Of a stretch of 34,615 nucleotides of DNA, positions 16,292 through 24,975 are shown piece after piece. The DNA is from Methanobacteriota archaeon (GTDB taxonomy: Archaea > Halobacteriota > Methanomicrobia > Methanomicrobiales > Methanospirillaceae), in NCBI GenBank assembly GCA_029547605.1, contig JAKPPB010000009.1, positions 1 through 34,615 of the forward strand. The letters are read 5' to 3'. Both the position numbers and the translations under genes were made by a program. Position 1 is the stretch's first letter, and each line of letters starts with the position of its first letter. The notes under the pieces were generated by a model that was given only the letters and a program-made list of their open reading frames with translations, did not search any database and had not been told where the DNA came from.

Positions 16292-17244
16292 CTCCTCCTG
16301 AGCATTGTCCTGAACTTCTGGTCGTCAAACCCCGTCACCTCGTCTCTCGACCCGACAAGGGCAAGGAAGACGTCGTCAAGGGTAGGTTCCCGCACCGAGA
16401 GGGAATGGATAACTGCCCCGTGGTCTTCGAGCCAGCGGAAGAGGACCGGCACCTTCTCGGATGCGTGGTCGGACGAGAATACGAACTCGCCGTTCTCCTT
16501 TTCGCCCAGTCGCTCGATCCCGGCGGGAAGATCTCCGGAGAACCTGCCGGTCACCCTGGCGCTGATGAGGTCTTTTCCGAGCATCCCCTTCAGGTTGCCT
16601 GGCGTGTCGACCGCCGCCACCTTTCCATGGTCGAGGATCGCGACACGGTCGCAGGAGTGGTCTGCCTCGTCCATGTAGTGAGTGGTGACAAAGATGGTCA
16701 TCCCCCGGGACTTGAGGGTGCGGATATGCTCCCATATCTTCTTCCTTGCCGCGACGTCGAGGCCGATGGTGGGCTCATCAAGGAAGAGGATTTTTGGTTC
16801 GTGGACGAGCGCCTGGGCAAGCTCAAGCCTCCTCCGCATTCCTCCCGAGTAGGTCCGCACCAGGTCGTCGGCCCGGTCAGTGAGGTCCATCATGCCGAGC
16901 ACCCGGTCGATGGTCTCGTCACGCCGCGATATTCCATACAGTTTCGCAAAAAGGCTTACGTTCTCCCGCCCGGTGAGCTTGATGTCCACTGCCATGTCCT
17001 GGGGGACGTAACTGATGAGCCGTCGCACCTCCTGAGCCTCTCTCTCCACGTCATGGCCGAACATCCATGCGGACCCCCCGGTCGGCCGGAGCAGCGTGGT
17101 GAGCATCAGCACAGTCGTGGTCTTGCCGGAGCCGTTGGGGCCGAGGAGGGCGAAGATCTCGTTTCCGATGGAGAGGTCCAGGTGGTCCACGGCACAGAGT
17201 GAACCATAGTATTTCGTCAGGCCGGATATCTCGATCGGGATCAT
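16288..17244 (-). CDS. ABC transporter ATP-binding protein (DrrA-like)
   Basis: The protein has 318 residues from the ATG at 17244; an ATG at 17256 would add four, and neither has a clear RBS. Walker A GPNGSGKT near 35-42, Q-loop SYVPQD, signature YSGGMRRRLELAQAL, Walker B ILFLDEPTIGLD, switch His in TTHYMDEAD. The signature SGGMRRRLELA and the roughly 95-residue C-terminal extension after the ATPase core (FSGDLPAGIERLGEKENGEF onward, with EPTLDDVFLALVG) are typical of the DrrA/CcmA-like drug and lipid exporter group. It forms a two-gene unit with the permease at 15563-16291. Transcription probably starts in the AT-rich gap to its right, shared with the divergent uptake operon. Confidence 0.92.
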   Translation of the reverse strand: MIPIEISGLTKYYGSLCAVDHLDLSIGNEIFALLGPNGSGKTTTVLMLTTLLRPTGGSAWMFGHDVEREAQEVRRLISYVPQDMAVDIKLTGRENVSLFAKLYGISRRDETIDRVLGMMDLTDRADDLVRTYSGGMRRRLELAQALVHEPKILFLDEPTIGLDVAARKKIWEHIRTLKSRGMTIFVTTHYMDEADHSCDRVAILDHGKVAAVDTPGNLKGMLGKDLISARVTGRFSGDLPAGIERLGEKENGEFVFSSDHASEKVPVLFRWLEDHGAVIHSLSVREPTLDDVFLALVGSRDEVTGFDDQKFRTMLRRR

Positions 17245-17362
17245 GGCATTACACATGTTCTGGTGACAATCTCAGACTACTTTCTTGTGCGGGTGCTGAT
17301 AGCACTTCCGACAGGTGGATGGGGTATCGTTCCACGAGGAGAGGAAGGAGGAAAATGAAGGC

Positions 17363-17486
17363 AAAATAAATTTTGTTTATTATTTATTGTTATTTTTTTT
17401 ATATGAATAATTGCGTTTTTTTCTTTTTAGTACAGACGAATTAAAACCATTATTATTTATTGTAGCACAGCCAAAGATCTTACCAT
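17363..17486. promoter_or_regulatory. Divergent promoter region between the DrrAB-like and FecBCD-CobN operons
   Basis: The gap from 17257 to 17486 turns strongly AT-rich from about 17363. On the plus strand TTATTTAT at 17453-17460 lies about 26 bases before 17483, giving a leader of only a few nucleotides before the ATG at 17487, which has no Shine-Dalgarno. AATAAA-TTTTG-TTTATT at 17365-17381 is a 6-bp inverted repeat with 5-nt spacing, a possible operator or the TATA region for the minus-strand operon. A further short palindrome GTGCT-GAT-AGCAC lies at 17293-17305. Metal-dependent control of the uptake genes would be expected, but no known metalloregulator box is recognised. Confidence 0.5.
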
Positions 17487-18002
17487 ATGAAGAGAGGGCA
17501 CCTCATCGCCGGGTTCGTGGGAATGGTCGTATGCGCCATCATGATCCAAGGGGCTGCTGCCGGTACCCTGGAACGGTCCATCGAGCCTGCAGATCATTCC
17601 ACTTTCCGTGTCACGCTGACTATCCCGGGAGATACCGTTGCCGGCATCACCGAGATTCTCCCTGACGGAATGGAGATCCTTCAAGTCTCGCTGCCCCCTC
17701 ACCAGTATCATGTCAATGGGACGACGCTCTCTCTTGCGGTGATCGGCGAACGCGAGATCACCTATCTTGTCAGGGGATCGGGGGATCCCACAGGATCGAT
17801 CCGGGGGACATGGACCGACTACCTTTCCGGGGAGGTGGGGAGTGTGGCAGAGCACGGAGATGAAATGCGGGGTCCCGAACTACCCCCCGCAGTCCCTCTC
17901 GCATCTGGGACCCCGAAAGCATCACCTTCTCTTCTCCTTTCCGGGACAGCGTTTGCCATCGCGTGTGTGGTAATGGTCCGGGCACGCCGGAGGGATGAAT
18001 AA
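17487..18002 (+). CDS. Secreted, C-terminally anchored protein leading the metal-uptake operon
   Basis: The protein has 171 residues: signal peptide 1-25 (cleaved near AAA-G), one beta-rich domain about 27-125 (FRVTLTIPGDTVAGITEILP, HQYHVNGTTLSLAVIGEREI, TYLVRGSGDPTG), a Pro/Ala/Ser linker, a transmembrane helix 147-164 and a basic RARRRDE tail. The domain resembles the GITE-LPEGF type of beta modules common in methanogen surface proteins. I do not know a named family for it. It overlaps the binding-protein gene by one base (TAATG), so the two are co-translated. As the next protein has a dockerin-like segment, this one might be its docking partner at the membrane; that is inference from position and composition. 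The start is nearly leaderless. Confidence 0.8.
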   Translation: MKRGHLIAGFVGMVVCAIMIQGAAAGTLERSIEPADHSTFRVTLTIPGDTVAGITEILPDGMEILQVSLPPHQYHVNGTTLSLAVIGEREITYLVRGSGDPTGSIRGTWTDYLSGEVGSVAEHGDEMRGPELPPAVPLASGTPKASPSLLLSGTAFAIACVVMVRARRRDE

Positions 18003-19210
18003 TGAATACGCCCCTCATTGCGGTCCTTGCGGTGTGCATGCTCCTCTGCCCCTTCGTCGTGGCAGATGCCGCACTCCCCGGTGACCTTGATGGAAACGGG
18101 TTCATCGCGAAGGAGGAGCTCGCCTCATCGATCCTTGCCATCCTTTCATCCGGCACCACGCCCCCCGACGCCACTCTTTCTGACCTGCGGGATGCTGCAT
18201 GGATGTACGTTCACTGGAACGGGACCGCCCGGACCGTGACCGACTCCTCGGGAAAGAGCCTCACGCTTACCCGTCCGCTCCGCCGCATCATCGTGATGAA
18301 CAGCGAGACCCTGGAGACGATGCGGTCCCTTGGCGTCAAGAAAGAGAGGATCGTGGCCGTGGACAAGTTCATCGCCCAGAAACCGGAATTTTTCCCGGAG
18401 TATGCCGGGTATCCGTCGGTCGGGTCAATCTGGGCCCCGGATTACGAAAAGATGCTTTCGATGCGCCCTGATGCGCTCTTCCTGTATGCATCGGTGAGCA
18501 GGGCCGAGTGCGATGAGATCGAGCGGCGGGTCACTGCCTCAAGGCCTAGTCTGCCGGTCTTCAGGATTGACTGCTACCGGCCTGAGACTTACCTCGAGGA
18601 TGCGGCCCGCATTGCGGAGATATTCGGCGAGGAGGAGAAGGGCGCCCGTCTTGCCGCATTCTATACCGATGCCCTCACAAAGGTTGCAGCGGCCGCATCT
18701 TCATCTGCGCCCCCCGAGGTCTACTTCGAGACCTGGAACGATTACAAGACCGTGGCACGGGGGTCAGGTTACCATGACAAGGTCACGATGGCCGGGGGTG
18801 CAAATATCTTCAGGGACAACCCTGCGGAGTATCCCGAGATCGATCCCGAGTCGGTCATCGCCAGGAAACCGGATGTCGTGATCAAGCTCGCGGGTTCGGG
18901 AAAATACATCTTCGGGGGGTACTCGGGGGAGAACAGCTCCCGCTTTGGCGAGGTCAGGAACACCCTTCTTGGGAGGGCCGGCTGGAGCTCTATCCCCGCC
19001 GTCCGGGACGGGAGGGTGTACGTCATCCACAACGCGGTCCTGGGAGGGCCCCAGTACCTGATCGGCGTGACTTACATGGCCAGGTGGTTCCACCCCGACG
19101 GGGCTGGCGACCTCGACCCTGAATCGCTGCACAGGATGTACCTGCAGGAGTTCCAGGGCCTTGACCCCGGCCTTGCACACCCAGACCGGTTCGTGTTCCC
19201 TGCAAGGTGA
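18002..19210 (+). CDS. FecB/BtuF-like substrate-binding protein with dockerin-like N-terminus
   Basis: The protein has 402 residues: signal peptide 1-24; a short EF-hand/dockerin-like calcium loop GDLDGNGFIAKEEL at 27-40; a linker; then a helical-backbone metal-chelate binding domain (TroA/BtuF superfamily) about 77-370, starting TVTDSSGKSLTLTRPLRRII and including WAPDYEKMLSMRPDALFLY, a second lobe around VYFETWNDYKTVARGSGYHD, and AVRDGRVYVIHNAVLGGPQYLIGV. This fold captures chelated iron, cobalamin or other metal complexes outside the cell and hands them to the permease. There is no lipobox Cys, so retention may rely on the dockerin-like segment and the membrane protein encoded just upstream. 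Combining dockerin and SBP is seen in other methanogens. The substrate is unknown; CobN downstream points to cobalt or corrinoid. Confidence 0.9.
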   Translation: MNTPLIAVLAVCMLLCPFVVADAALPGDLDGNGFIAKEELASSILAILSSGTTPPDATLSDLRDAAWMYVHWNGTARTVTDSSGKSLTLTRPLRRIIVMNSETLETMRSLGVKKERIVAVDKFIAQKPEFFPEYAGYPSVGSIWAPDYEKMLSMRPDALFLYASVSRAECDEIERRVTASRPSLPVFRIDCYRPETYLEDAARIAEIFGEEEKGARLAAFYTDALTKVAAAASSSAPPEVYFETWNDYKTVARGSGYHDKVTMAGGANIFRDNPAEYPEIDPESVIARKPDVVIKLAGSGKYIFGGYSGENSSRFGEVRNTLLGRAGWSSIPAVRDGRVYVIHNAVLGGPQYLIGVTYMARWFHPDGAGDLDPESLHRMYLQEFQGLDPGLAHPDRFVFPAR

Positions 19211-19223
19211 GGAGCGGCAGGAC

Positions 19224-20285
19224 ATGCAGAACGACGGGGAGCAGATCGCCGGCCAGTACCTGCGCATGCAGGCAAAAAGGCTCCTCTTTGTCGCAGTACT
19301 CTCTGTGCTCATTCTCCTGCTTGCGGTCGGCTCGACCATCATCGGGTCCGCGGGGCTCACGTTCGGTGAGGTGTTCGCGGCAGTGCTGGCCGGGATATTC
19401 CCGGGCATGTTCTCTGCCGATCCGCTCGCATTCACGATTGTCTGGGACCTCCGCCTCCACCGTGTCCTCTTTGCAGTCGTGGCGGGGTTCGGCCTTGCGG
19501 TTGCGGGTGCCGTGATGCAGGGAGTGCTCCGGAACCCCCTCGCGAGCCCGTTCACCCTCGGCATCGCGTCTGCAGCAACGTTCGGGGCTGCAATCGCCAT
19601 CATCTTTGTCCCCACTGCACTCTCCGGGGAGATCGCGCTTGTGATCAGTGCGTTTTCCATGAGCGCACTTGCCGCGCTTGCGATTTACGGTCTCTCCCGG
19701 TACCGTGGAATCTCTGCCGAGAGCATGGTGCTCGCGGGGATCATCCTCATGTACCTCTTCGGCGCCATGACCTCGTTCCTGCAGTACACCGGCACCACCG
19801 AGCAGCTCCAGGCAGTCGTCTTCTGGATGTTCGGGAGCCTCCAGAATACATCGTGGGAGAAACTTGCCCTGGTCTCTCTCGTAGTCGGGGTTGCCACGCC
19901 CCTCCTTGTCTGGCGTGCATGGGACCTCAACGCGCTTGGCATGGGGGACCAGGTGGCCCAGAGCCTTGGGGTGAAGGTCGAGCAGACCCGGACGCTCCAC
20001 ATGATGGTCGCATCGCTTATCACTGCATCCATCATCTGCTTTACGGGAACTATCGGGTTCATCGGGCTCGTCTCGCCGCACATCACGAGGCTTGCCATCG
20101 GAGGGGACCATCGCTACCTGGTCGTCGCATCGGGCTTTGTCGGCGCCCTCATCCTCCTCGGGGCAGACAGCCTTGCCCGGACCATCCTCGCACCCCAGAT
20201 CATCCCGGTCGGGATTATGACGGCGTTCATCGGCATCCCGTTCTTCCTCTACCTCTTCATGCGGCAGAAGGAGGAGTACTGGTGA
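19224..20285 (+). CDS. FecCD/BtuC-family ABC permease
   Basis: The ATG at 19224 is preceded by GAGGAG and follows the previous stop by 13 bases; an upstream in-frame ATG at 19161 would overlap the binding-protein gene and is unlikely. The product has 353 residues and about ten hydrophobic helices. Family marks are WDLRLHRVLFAVVAGFGLAVAGAVMQGVLRNPLASPFTLGI-like helices 2-3 (the R-x-x-x-A-x-x-x-G-x-x-L-A-x-x-G-x-x-x-Q motif), GFIGLVSPHITRLAIGGDHR near the C-terminus, and PVGIMTAFIGIPFFLYLF at the end. It forms the membrane channel for the chelate delivered by the upstream binding protein. The stop overlaps the ATPase start as GTGA. Confidence 0.93.
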   Translation: MQNDGEQIAGQYLRMQAKRLLFVAVLSVLILLLAVGSTIIGSAGLTFGEVFAAVLAGIFPGMFSADPLAFTIVWDLRLHRVLFAVVAGFGLAVAGAVMQGVLRNPLASPFTLGIASAATFGAAIAIIFVPTALSGEIALVISAFSMSALAALAIYGLSRYRGISAESMVLAGIILMYLFGAMTSFLQYTGTTEQLQAVVFWMFGSLQNTSWEKLALVSLVVGVATPLLVWRAWDLNALGMGDQVAQSLGVKVEQTRTLHMMVASLITASIICFTGTIGFIGLVSPHITRLAIGGDHRYLVVASGFVGALILLGADSLARTILAPQIIPVGIMTAFIGIPFFLYLFMRQKEEYW

Positions 20286-21055
20286 ATCTCGAAGTTGCGG
20301 GGCTCTCCTTCTCCTACGAGGACCACAGTGTCCTTTCGGACATCAGTCTTGAAGTGAAGGGGGGGGAACTCGTCGGCGTCCTCGGCCCGAACGGCTGCGG
20401 CAAGACCACCCTGATCAAGTGCATCAACCATATCCTTGTCCCACGGGGGAGCGTGCTGTTCGGGGGACAGGATGTCGCCCGCATGGGGAGCACGGAGCGT
20501 GCGAGGCTCTTTGCCTACGTCCCCCAGGCCCTCTCCATCGGGATGGCGATGACAGTCTTTGAGTCGGTCCTGATGGGGAGAAGGCCCCACATCCGTTGGG
20601 GAGTGGGAGAGCCTGACCTCGGCATGGTCAGCGAGGTGCTCGAGCGGCTGAAGATCTCTGACCTCGCGTTTCGGAAGGTGACGAAGATCAGCGGGGGGGA
20701 GCGGCAGAAGGTGATGATTGCACGGGCCCTGGTCCAGGACCCTTCTCTCCTCCTCCTCGACGAGCCGACGAGTGCGCTTGACCTCCGGCACCAGCTCGAG
20801 GTCATGCAGATCATCCGCTCGGTGGTGAACCAGAAAGGGATCGGGGCGCTGATGGCAATGCACGACCTGAACCTCGCGGCCCGGTACTGCGACCGGGTGG
20901 TGGTCCTCCACCGGGGCAGGATTGCCGGGCAGGGCGTCCCGTCCGCGATCCTTACCGAGAAACTGATACGCGATGTATACGGGGTGTCGGCGAGGGTCGG
21001 CAGGGAAGACGGGTATCCCCTGATCGTTCCCCTCGAGTCAATCGCGAGCGTCTGA
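20282..21055 (+). CDS. FecE/BtuD-like ABC transporter ATP-binding protein (GTG start)
   Basis: The GTG at 20282 overlaps the permease stop (GTGA). The same frame is open further upstream, but that stretch runs antiparallel to family expectations and lies inside the permease gene. The product has 257 residues: Walker A GPNGCGKT at 35-42, Q-loop FAYVPQ near 78-82, signature KISGGERQKVMIARAL at 135-150, Walker B LLLLDEPTSALDLRHQ from 156, switch His in MAMHDL near 191. The order and the DLRHQLEVM motif after Walker B fit the iron-siderophore/cobalamin group. It powers import with the FecD-like permease. The CobN gene starts three bases after its stop. Confidence 0.93.
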   Translation: MNLEVAGLSFSYEDHSVLSDISLEVKGGELVGVLGPNGCGKTTLIKCINHILVPRGSVLFGGQDVARMGSTERARLFAYVPQALSIGMAMTVFESVLMGRRPHIRWGVGEPDLGMVSEVLERLKISDLAFRKVTKISGGERQKVMIARALVQDPSLLLLDEPTSALDLRHQLEVMQIIRSVVNQKGIGALMAMHDLNLAARYCDRVVVLHRGRIAGQGVPSAILTEKLIRDVYGVSARVGREDGYPLIVPLESIASV

Positions 21056-21058
21056 TCC

Positions 21059-24000
21059 ATGCGCCTGACTGCCATTGTCTGGGGGAGCGAGATCCCGATG
21101 CTCACAACCGCGGCGGATGAGCAAGGGGTCTCCCTCCGTGTCCATCCCACGTACCGCATGAGGGACCCCGCGTACCTCGACTCCTGCATCCGCGAACTTG
21201 GAGACGCTGATGTCATCCTCCTCCACCCCACGAACGATGCCTACTGGGACACCCTCATCCCTGAACTTCCGCCTGGAGTCCCCGTCATATCGTTCGGATA
21301 CGACCAGTCCTTCTGGACCCTCTCGACTGTCCCGCTCCCTGTCACGGCAACCGTGAATGCCTACTTTGTCTATGGGGGGGCAGACAACATGCGGAACCTG
21401 CTGCAGTTCATCCGGGGCAAGGTCCTTTCCCAGCCTGCGACATGGGATGCACCTTCGCTTCACCTGTGGGAGGGGGTGTACCACCCGGACGCACCCAGGG
21501 TTTTCGCCACCGCGGAGGAATACTGGGAGTGGCGGGGGAAGGAGAAGGCGCATACTGTCGGCATCCTCTTTTACCGGATTTACTGGTCAAACGGGGATCT
21601 TCAGGCCATCGACGCACTCATCAGGGAATGCGAGCGCGAATACAATACGATCGCGGTCTTCTCGGTCGGGACCGGGGATACCGGGGCAGGTGCAAGGGAC
21701 GCGACCGAAGTGATCCGGCAGTTCCTCGGCGATGTGGACGCGCTCATCTGTCTCCCGTCCTCTGCACTCTCCCACGACCCAGATGAGCCTGTCAGGGTCT
21801 TCGAGGCGCTCGGAGTCCCGGTCATCCACCCGCTGGTCCTGTATTACCGGACAGAGGAGGAGTGGAAGGAGAGCCTTGACGGCATGGGCAGCATCGAGAT
21901 GGGCTGGTCGGTGGTGCTCCCCGAGATGTACGGGATGATCGGCATGATCCCCATCGCAAGCGCAGTGGCAGAGGGGCCGCTTGGTCCCGGGCACGCATGG
22001 CATTCACCTGTCAAAGAGCGTATCCAGGCCCTTGTGAGGAGAATAGGAAGCCTCATCAGGCTCCGTCAGAAGCCTGCTGCAGAGAAGAGGATCGCCTTTG
22101 TCCTGAACAGCTCTGCCTGTGCATCGGTGGAGGCAAATGTTGGAGCCGCTGCACACCTCGACTCGCTCCAGAGCGTCGTTGAGATCCTGTCCCGAATGAA
22201 GGAGGAGGGGTTCTCTGTGGAGGTGCCGGAGAGTGGCGAGGCACTGGCCCGGGAGATCCTTGACCGCCGCGCCATCAACGAGTTCCGGTGGACCACGGTC
22301 CAGGACATCGTCGAGCGGGGCGGGGCTCTCGGCATAGTGGAGAGGGAGACTTACGAGAAGTGGTTCCTCGAACTCCCTGCACCGCTGCAATCCCGCATCG
22401 CCGCGACATGGGGGGATCCTCCGGGAGAGATGAAAGACGGTGTCCCGCCCGCGATGCTCTGCCAGGGAGGCATGGTGATACCCGGGCTCTCTTTTGGCAA
22501 TGCCGTCGTCTGCACCCAGCCGAAGAGGGGATGCGCCGGCTCCCGGTGCGACGGGCAGGTCTGCCGCATCCTCCATGACCCGGAGGTCCCTCCTCCTCAC
22601 CATTACCTTGCCGTCTATCGCTATCTCGAGCGGGTCTTTGGCGCAGACCTTATCGTGCACGTCGGGACTCACGGCACTCTCGAGTTCCTGCCCGGGAAGT
22701 CGGCGGCGCCCTCTGCGGAGTGCCTTCCTGATGCAATCCTGGGCGACCTCCCCCTGCTCTACCTTTACAACTCGGACAACCCGTCTGAGGGAACCATTGC
22801 GAAGCGGAGGGCCGGGGCGGTAATCATCGATCACCTCCAGACCGTGATGGCCCCCACCAGTCCCTACGGCGTCCTCAAGGAACTCGAGGAGAAGATCGCA
22901 GAGTACCGCAAGTTCCTGGGGTCTGATGGGGCAAGGGCCCATGCCCTCCAGCACCAGATCACCGATCTTGTCACGCGGGAGGGGCTTGCCGGCGAACTTG
23001 GCTTCCAGGCACCTCACCACGATCCCGCCGCATTCGACCGGTTGCTGGAGAATGCGGAGAGATTGATCTCCGGGGTGTACAGTACCCGCATCCCCGAGGG
23101 GATGCACGTATTCGGGCGAATTCCGGCAGGTCGGAAGCGGGCCCGGTTCATCGCGCCCATCCTGAACCACGACGGCCACCTCCACCGGCTGATTGCCAGG
23201 ATGATGGGGCTCGGTGCAAGGATATCTGCTTCAGAGACTGCGCTCCTGCGGGTGCTCGACGGCTATTCGGAGGAACTGGTCTATCGCATCCTCGAAGGCG
23301 AACCGCCATCCCGGGCGGCTGCCGCGGTTCTCGGGGACCGGTTGGAAACGGTTGACGAGGAGGGGCTTTCCGTGCTCCACAAAGAGGTGCAGGAGATATC
23401 CGGTGCCCTCGGTCGCTCTGATGAGATCGGGAGCCTGCTCTCCGGTATGCGGGGTGGCTACATCCCGCCGGGACCATCCGGCCTCCTCTCCCGTGGAAAG
23501 ACCGGGATCCTTCCCACCGGGAGGAACTTCTATTCCCTCGACCCGTCATCGGTCCCGACCGAGGCGGCCTGGGAGGTGGGGACGTGCCTTGCGGAGATCC
23601 TGGTCGAGCGGTATCGCCAGGAGCACGGGCACTACCCCGAGAACGTGGCGCTCCTCTGGATGGCCTCCGACATCATGTGGGCCGACGGGGAGCAGTGTGC
23701 CCAGGCCCTCGCCCTGATCGGGGCCGAACCGGTGCGAGAGCACGGGAGGATCAAGGGTTTTCGCATCATTCCGCTGGAGAGGCTCGGAAGACCAAGGATC
23801 GATCTGACGGTCAGGGTGAGCGGCATTTTGCGGGACTGCTTCTTCGGGTGCGTCGAGTTCCTGGACGACGCGATACGGGCGGTTGCCGCCCTCGACGAGC
23901 CGCCGGAGTGGAATTATCTTCGGAAGCATTCCGGTGACGGGCAGATCGGCCCGAGGATATTTGGCGCTCCCCGGGGGACGTACGGGATGGGGGTGAACCT

Positions 24001-24781
24001 TGCCGTGTACGCTTCGGCCTGGAATGAGGTGAGCGACCTTGCGGACGTGTTCATTTCCTGGAACGGCTATTCCTACGGCAGAGGGGTCTTTGGGGAGAAG
24101 TCGACGGAGTACCTGGTCTCCCAGTTGCGGACTGTGGATTTGACCTTCAATAAGACCGCGACCGATGAATATGACCTCCTCGGGTGCTGCTGCTACTTCG
24201 GTTCGCATGGAGGGATGACTGCTGCGGCCCGCGAGGTCTCAGGCAGGGAGGTGTCCGCCTACTACGGGGACACCCGGAACACCTCACGGGTGGAGGTGCG
24301 GACCCTCGCAGAGGAGCTCCGCCGCGTGGTAAGAACCAAGCTGCTGAACCCCCAGTATATCAACGGTCTGAAGGAACACGGGTACGCGGGCGCTGCGGAG
24401 CTCTCTAAGCGTGCCGGGAGAGTCTTTGGGTGGGACGCGACGACAGGGGAGGTCGATGACAGGATCTTTGACGATATCGCACGGACCTTCCTCATGGATG
24501 CAGAGAACCGCGAGTTCTTCCGCGAGCACAACCTCTTCGCGATGGAGGAGATGGGGCGAAGGCTGCTTGAAGCCCACGCACGCGGGATGTGGGAGGCTGA
24601 CGAGGAGGTGCTGGAGGGGCTCCGGTCAGTCTACCTGCAGATCGAGGGGGACCTCGAGGACGAGATGGGCATCGCGTCCGGCGACCGCCAGGGTGGTGCG
24701 ATCGAAGTGTTCATGCCTGATGAGATGAAGGGCTGGAAAGAGCAGGTATCGCACCTGAAACGGCATGCCGCAGGCCATTAA
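21059..24781 (+). CDS. cobN: CobN-family chelatase subunit (cobalt/magnesium chelatase large-subunit homologue)
   Basis: At 1240 residues it is full length for CobN/BchH-type proteins. N-terminal Rossmann-like part about 1-350 (ADVILLHPTNDAYWD, VFSVGTGDTGAGARDATEVI); core from about 450 with the conserved HYLAVYRYLERVFGADLIVH stretch, HVGTHGTLEFLPGKS near 540, NSDNPSEGTIAKRRAGA and TNDLVT-type helices; C-terminal part with NAVLLWMASDIMW, PRIFGAPRGTYGMGVN near 965, FGEKSTEYLVSQLRTVD and DDLLGCCCYF-like segment, and NPQYINGLKEHGYAGAAEL near 1110. In aerobic B12 synthesis CobN inserts cobalt together with CobS and CobT; no CobS/T or ChlI/D partner is in this window. Methanogens have other chelatases for B12 and F430, so its real substrate is open. 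It is translated with the FecBCD-type importer. Confidence 0.93.
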   Translation: MRLTAIVWGSEIPMLTTAADEQGVSLRVHPTYRMRDPAYLDSCIRELGDADVILLHPTNDAYWDTLIPELPPGVPVISFGYDQSFWTLSTVPLPVTATVNAYFVYGGADNMRNLLQFIRGKVLSQPATWDAPSLHLWEGVYHPDAPRVFATAEEYWEWRGKEKAHTVGILFYRIYWSNGDLQAIDALIRECEREYNTIAVFSVGTGDTGAGARDATEVIRQFLGDVDALICLPSSALSHDPDEPVRVFEALGVPVIHPLVLYYRTEEEWKESLDGMGSIEMGWSVVLPEMYGMIGMIPIASAVAEGPLGPGHAWHSPVKERIQALVRRIGSLIRLRQKPAAEKRIAFVLNSSACASVEANVGAAAHLDSLQSVVEILSRMKEEGFSVEVPESGEALAREILDRRAINEFRWTTVQDIVERGGALGIVERETYEKWFLELPAPLQSRIAATWGDPPGEMKDGVPPAMLCQGGMVIPGLSFGNAVVCTQPKRGCAGSRCDGQVCRILHDPEVPPPHHYLAVYRYLERVFGADLIVHVGTHGTLEFLPGKSAAPSAECLPDAILGDLPLLYLYNSDNPSEGTIAKRRAGAVIIDHLQTVMAPTSPYGVLKELEEKIAEYRKFLGSDGARAHALQHQITDLVTREGLAGELGFQAPHHDPAAFDRLLENAERLISGVYSTRIPEGMHVFGRIPAGRKRARFIAPILNHDGHLHRLIARMMGLGARISASETALLRVLDGYSEELVYRILEGEPPSRAAAAVLGDRLETVDEEGLSVLHKEVQEISGALGRSDEIGSLLSGMRGGYIPPGPSGLLSRGKTGILPTGRNFYSLDPSSVPTEAAWEVGTCLAEILVERYRQEHGHYPENVALLWMASDIMWADGEQCAQALALIGAEPVREHGRIKGFRIIPLERLGRPRIDLTVRVSGILRDCFFGCVEFLDDAIRAVAALDEPPEWNYLRKHSGDGQIGPRIFGAPRGTYGMGVNLAVYASAWNEVSDLADVFISWNGYSYGRGVFGEKSTEYLVSQLRTVDLTFNKTATDEYDLLGCCCYFGSHGGMTAAAREVSGREVSAYYGDTRNTSRVEVRTLAEELRRVVRTKLLNPQYINGLKEHGYAGAAELSKRAGRVFGWDATTGEVDDRIFDDIARTFLMDAENREFFREHNLFAMEEMGRRLLEAHARGMWEADEEVLEGLRSVYLQIEGDLEDEMGIASGDRQGGAIEVFMPDEMKGWKEQVSHLKRHAAGH

Positions 24782-24790
24782 CTTATGTCC

Positions 24791-24825
24791 CTTCCCTCTT
24801 TGGGAAGCCGGCAGTCATCCTTTTT
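24791..24825 (+). terminator. Terminator of the FecBCD-CobN operon
   Basis: The hairpin CTTCCC (24791-24796), TCTTT loop, GGGAAG (24802-24807) is followed by TTTTT at 24821-24825, starting 10 bases after the cobN stop. Confidence 0.6.
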
Positions 24826-24975
24826 GGTCATCGCAAAAGTGAGTGATCATGCAGGCATGAAGGCTCCCGGTGGTCATCGGCGAGCTTGGCGTCGTCCGCT
24901 GCGTGGTCCCTGCAGGACAGGCGTGTGAACTGCTGCATGATTGATGTACTATCCCCGCAAAAGAGGTAGATACCC

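Noticed and set aside
15815-16678. A 287-codon plus-strand frame opposite the DrrAB-like genes
   Set aside because: It is the antisense shadow of two clear ABC genes, very rich in Glu, Arg and Asp, as expected from GC-rich antisense reading.
19853-20281. A longer N-terminus for the FecE-like ATPase
   Set aside because: It lies entirely inside the permease gene, is Pro/Arg/His-rich, and the family starts at the GTG overlapping the permease stop.
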